From the NCBI GenBank assembly GCA_016765515.1, contig JAESPT010000247.1, positions 1-9,152 on the forward strand: a DNA stretch of 9,152 bases, read 5' to 3'. Shown one piece after another: positions 8,000 to 9,152 of this stretch. Numbering within the stretch: the stretch's first letter is position 1; every line of letters begins with the position of its first letter. The DNA is from Sneathiella sp. (GTDB taxonomy: Bacteria; Pseudomonadota; Alphaproteobacteria; Sneathiellales; Sneathiellaceae). Position numbers and translations under genes: made by a program. A model generated the notes under the pieces. The model worked only from the letters and a program-made list of their open reading frames with translations. It made no database searches and was not told the origin of the DNA.

Positions 8000-8645
8000 A
8001 AAACAGGTCGATCTCGCCGCTGCCCATTTCGTTTGGTAACCTGGAGTTGTATTCCCGTTCTTCCTTGAGATACATGGCATCACTGGTCCGTTTCAGAAAA
8101 AGTCGATCGACTTTTCCTGTCTCTGGAAAATAGTGAATACGCCGGGCGTACGTACCGCCAAGATCATATGTTTTGGGCGTCAGTCCTTCATATTCGAGAT
8201 AATTCAAAGCAAATTGACCGTTTTTATCACCAACTTTTATGGTGCCAGGGATGACGTTTCCGCCGCCGAACAGTTTCACTTCCAGCCGTTCACGAGGGCA
8301 GCCGAATTTCAGAATTTTATTGATCAGGGTTTCCATGGCGAAATTGCCATATCGCATATTGGCGCTGACAGCTCCCCATTGGCCTGAACTGCTTTCCGGC
8401 AGCATAAAATGGTTCATACCGCCCATGCCCGTTTCAGGATCACGAATACACGCGGCAACGCAAGAGCCTAGAATAGTGACAATCATTTCATTTTTGCTGT
8501 CCGTGATATAATGATCACCAGGCAGGACCCGCACGACGTTTTTTTTGTGTTTCAAATCAAAGTATCGCCGCCGATCATGCTCCATCGCGTCAATAACAGG
8601 ATCTAAAACCCTTTTTTGTCGTTTGAAAACTGTCGCCTGTTTCAT
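7998..8645 (-). CDS. cheD: CheD, chemoreceptor glutamine deamidase
   Basis: CheD deamidates glutamines on chemoreceptors to glutamates and in some bacteria also docks CheC. This protein has 215 residues, somewhat longer than the minimal family length of about 160, because of an N-terminal basic extension (residues 1-38) and a C-terminal tail. The catalytic region is intact: Cys62 in TILGSCVAAC and His79 in GGMNHFMLPE, with Thr57 as a possible third member of the triad. KLFGGGNV (residues 124-131) is a further family hallmark. The last residues, SGEIDLF, form a tail that reappears almost unchanged at the end of the receptor protein two genes downstream. The start at 8645 lies 4 bases after the cheR stop and has only a weak purine-rich site inside the end of cheR. 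The TAG stop lies inside the ribosome-binding site of cheB. Family identity is clear. Confidence 0.96.
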   Translation of the reverse strand: MKQATVFKRQKRVLDPVIDAMEHDRRRYFDLKHKKNVVRVLPGDHYITDSKNEMIVTILGSCVAACIRDPETGMGGMNHFMLPESSSGQWGAVSANMRYGNFAMETLINKILKFGCPRERLEVKLFGGGNVIPGTIKVGDKNGQFALNYLEYEGLTPKTYDLGGTYARRIHYFPETGKVDRLFLKRTSDAMYLKEEREYNSRLPNEMGSGEIDLF

Positions 8646-8649
8646 GTAA

Positions 8650-9152
8650 TCAACTTTCTTTTATGTAGGACGTGCGACCAATGAGAGATAATCCCGGTGT
8701 CGGGATGGCCAGAGATTCAGAATGACCGAGAAAAAGCAGGCCACCAGGCATAAGCATGTCAGAATACCGACGAACCAACGTTTCCTTGGTTGGCCCATCG
8801 AAATAAATCAACACATTGCGGCAAAAAATGGCGTCAAATTTTCTCTTCATCGGCCATTTGTGAAGAAGGTTTAGCTGGTTGAAAGAGACCAGGTTTTTTG
8901 CTTTCTGCTTGATATGAAATACATCTTTTTTAAGGGTCGTAATTTCGCTAAACGCCTGTTTGTAGGTGTCCGGAATTTTCTCTATCGAGGATTTTTCATA
9001 AATCCCTGCCCGGCCTTTTTGCAGCATGTTTGTATCAAGATCCGTTGCCAGGATTCGGATATCCCAATGGCTCATTGACGCCATTTTACCGAGAATTACG
9101 GAGGTTATGGAATAGGGTTCTTCCCCTGAAGAGCAACCAGCCGACCAAATCC
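8650..9152 (-). CDS. cheR: CheR, chemoreceptor glutamate methyltransferase (5' part missing)
   Basis: CheR transfers methyl groups from S-adenosylmethionine to glutamates on chemoreceptor signalling helices, the forward arm of adaptation. The reading frame stays open through the right edge, so only the C-terminal 167 or so residues are seen and the N-terminal helical domain lies outside. Visible landmarks, in order: the SAM-binding loop WSAGCSSGEEPYSI at the very edge (about 9109-9147), the strand ILATDLDTNML that contacts the cofactor (about 9028-9060), and FDAIFCRNVLIYF (about 8802-8840), a hallmark of the family. The protein ends in TSYIKES. An in-frame ATG at 9084 lies downstream of the SAM loop and is internal, not the true start. 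The TGA stop is 4 bases before the cheD ATG, so the two are probably translated together. Family assignment is firm. Which receptor it serves is inferred from the neighbouring receptor gene. Confidence 0.96.
   Translation of the reverse strand, partial: IWSAGCSSGEEPYSITSVILGKMASMSHWDIRILATDLDTNMLQKGRAGIYEKSSIEKIPDTYKQAFSEITTLKKDVFHIKQKAKNLVSFNQLNLLHKWPMKRKFDAIFCRNVLIYFDGPTKETLVRRYSDMLMPGGLLFLGHSESLAIPTPGLSLIGRTSYIKES

Noticed and set aside
8001..8015. EIDLF at the CheD end as a DNA sliding-clamp binding motif
   Set aside because: It resembles the clamp pentapeptide QL(S/D)LF, but CheD has no replication role, and the same ending on the neighbouring receptor makes a chemotaxis docking role more plausible.
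7988..8083. In-frame upstream ATG for cheB at 8083 (32 extra residues)
   Set aside because: It lies inside cheD by 86 bases and adds no conserved sequence. The ATG at 7987 has a good ribosome-binding site and begins exactly at the receiver.

Overview
The window carries one tightly packed gene string, all on the minus strand, running from right (upstream) to left (downstream). The order in transcription direction is cheR (cut by the right edge), cheD, cheB, a soluble chemoreceptor-like protein, a single-domain STAS protein, a receiver-PP2C phosphatase, an RsbW/SpoIIAB-like ATPase, and a large membrane hybrid histidine kinase cut by the left edge. Gaps between genes are 4 to 45 bases, and one pair overlaps by 14 bases, so this looks like a single operon. 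Its promoter, terminator and probably cheA/cheW/cheY lie outside the window. There are no RNA genes, mobile elements or CRISPR, and no gene-free stretch over 50 bases.

Organism: the DNA is of moderate to low GC, by eye in the mid-40s percent. The Che proteins and the cytoplasmic receptor look proteobacterial, most like alphaproteobacteria. A marine alphaproteobacterium (Rhodospirillales/Sneathiella/Kiloniella-like) is my best guess, with low confidence because no taxonomic marker gene is present.

Right third (about 6923-9152): a receptor-adaptation module of CheR methyltransferase, CheD deamidase and CheB methylesterase/deamidase, all with catalytic motifs intact. Middle (5594-6877): a membrane-free receptor with a standard signalling hairpin. 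Its C-terminal part carries a CheZ-like F-Q-D-x-x-x-Q motif and an acidic tail ending in Phe. The tail's last five residues are nearly identical to the last five of CheD.

Left half (1-5579): a complete partner-switching set of STAS antagonist, receiver-controlled PP2C phosphatase and serine-kinase-type ATPase with a degenerate receiver-like N-terminus, followed by a multi-pass GAF/PAS hybrid kinase. The inferred logic is that the chemosensory module and/or the hybrid kinase sets phosphorylation of the phosphatase's receiver, which controls the phosphorylation of STAS Ser55 against the ATPase. The released partner then acts on an output that is not encoded here. The union of a chemotaxis adaptation operon with a partner-switching relay is the most interesting feature of the window.
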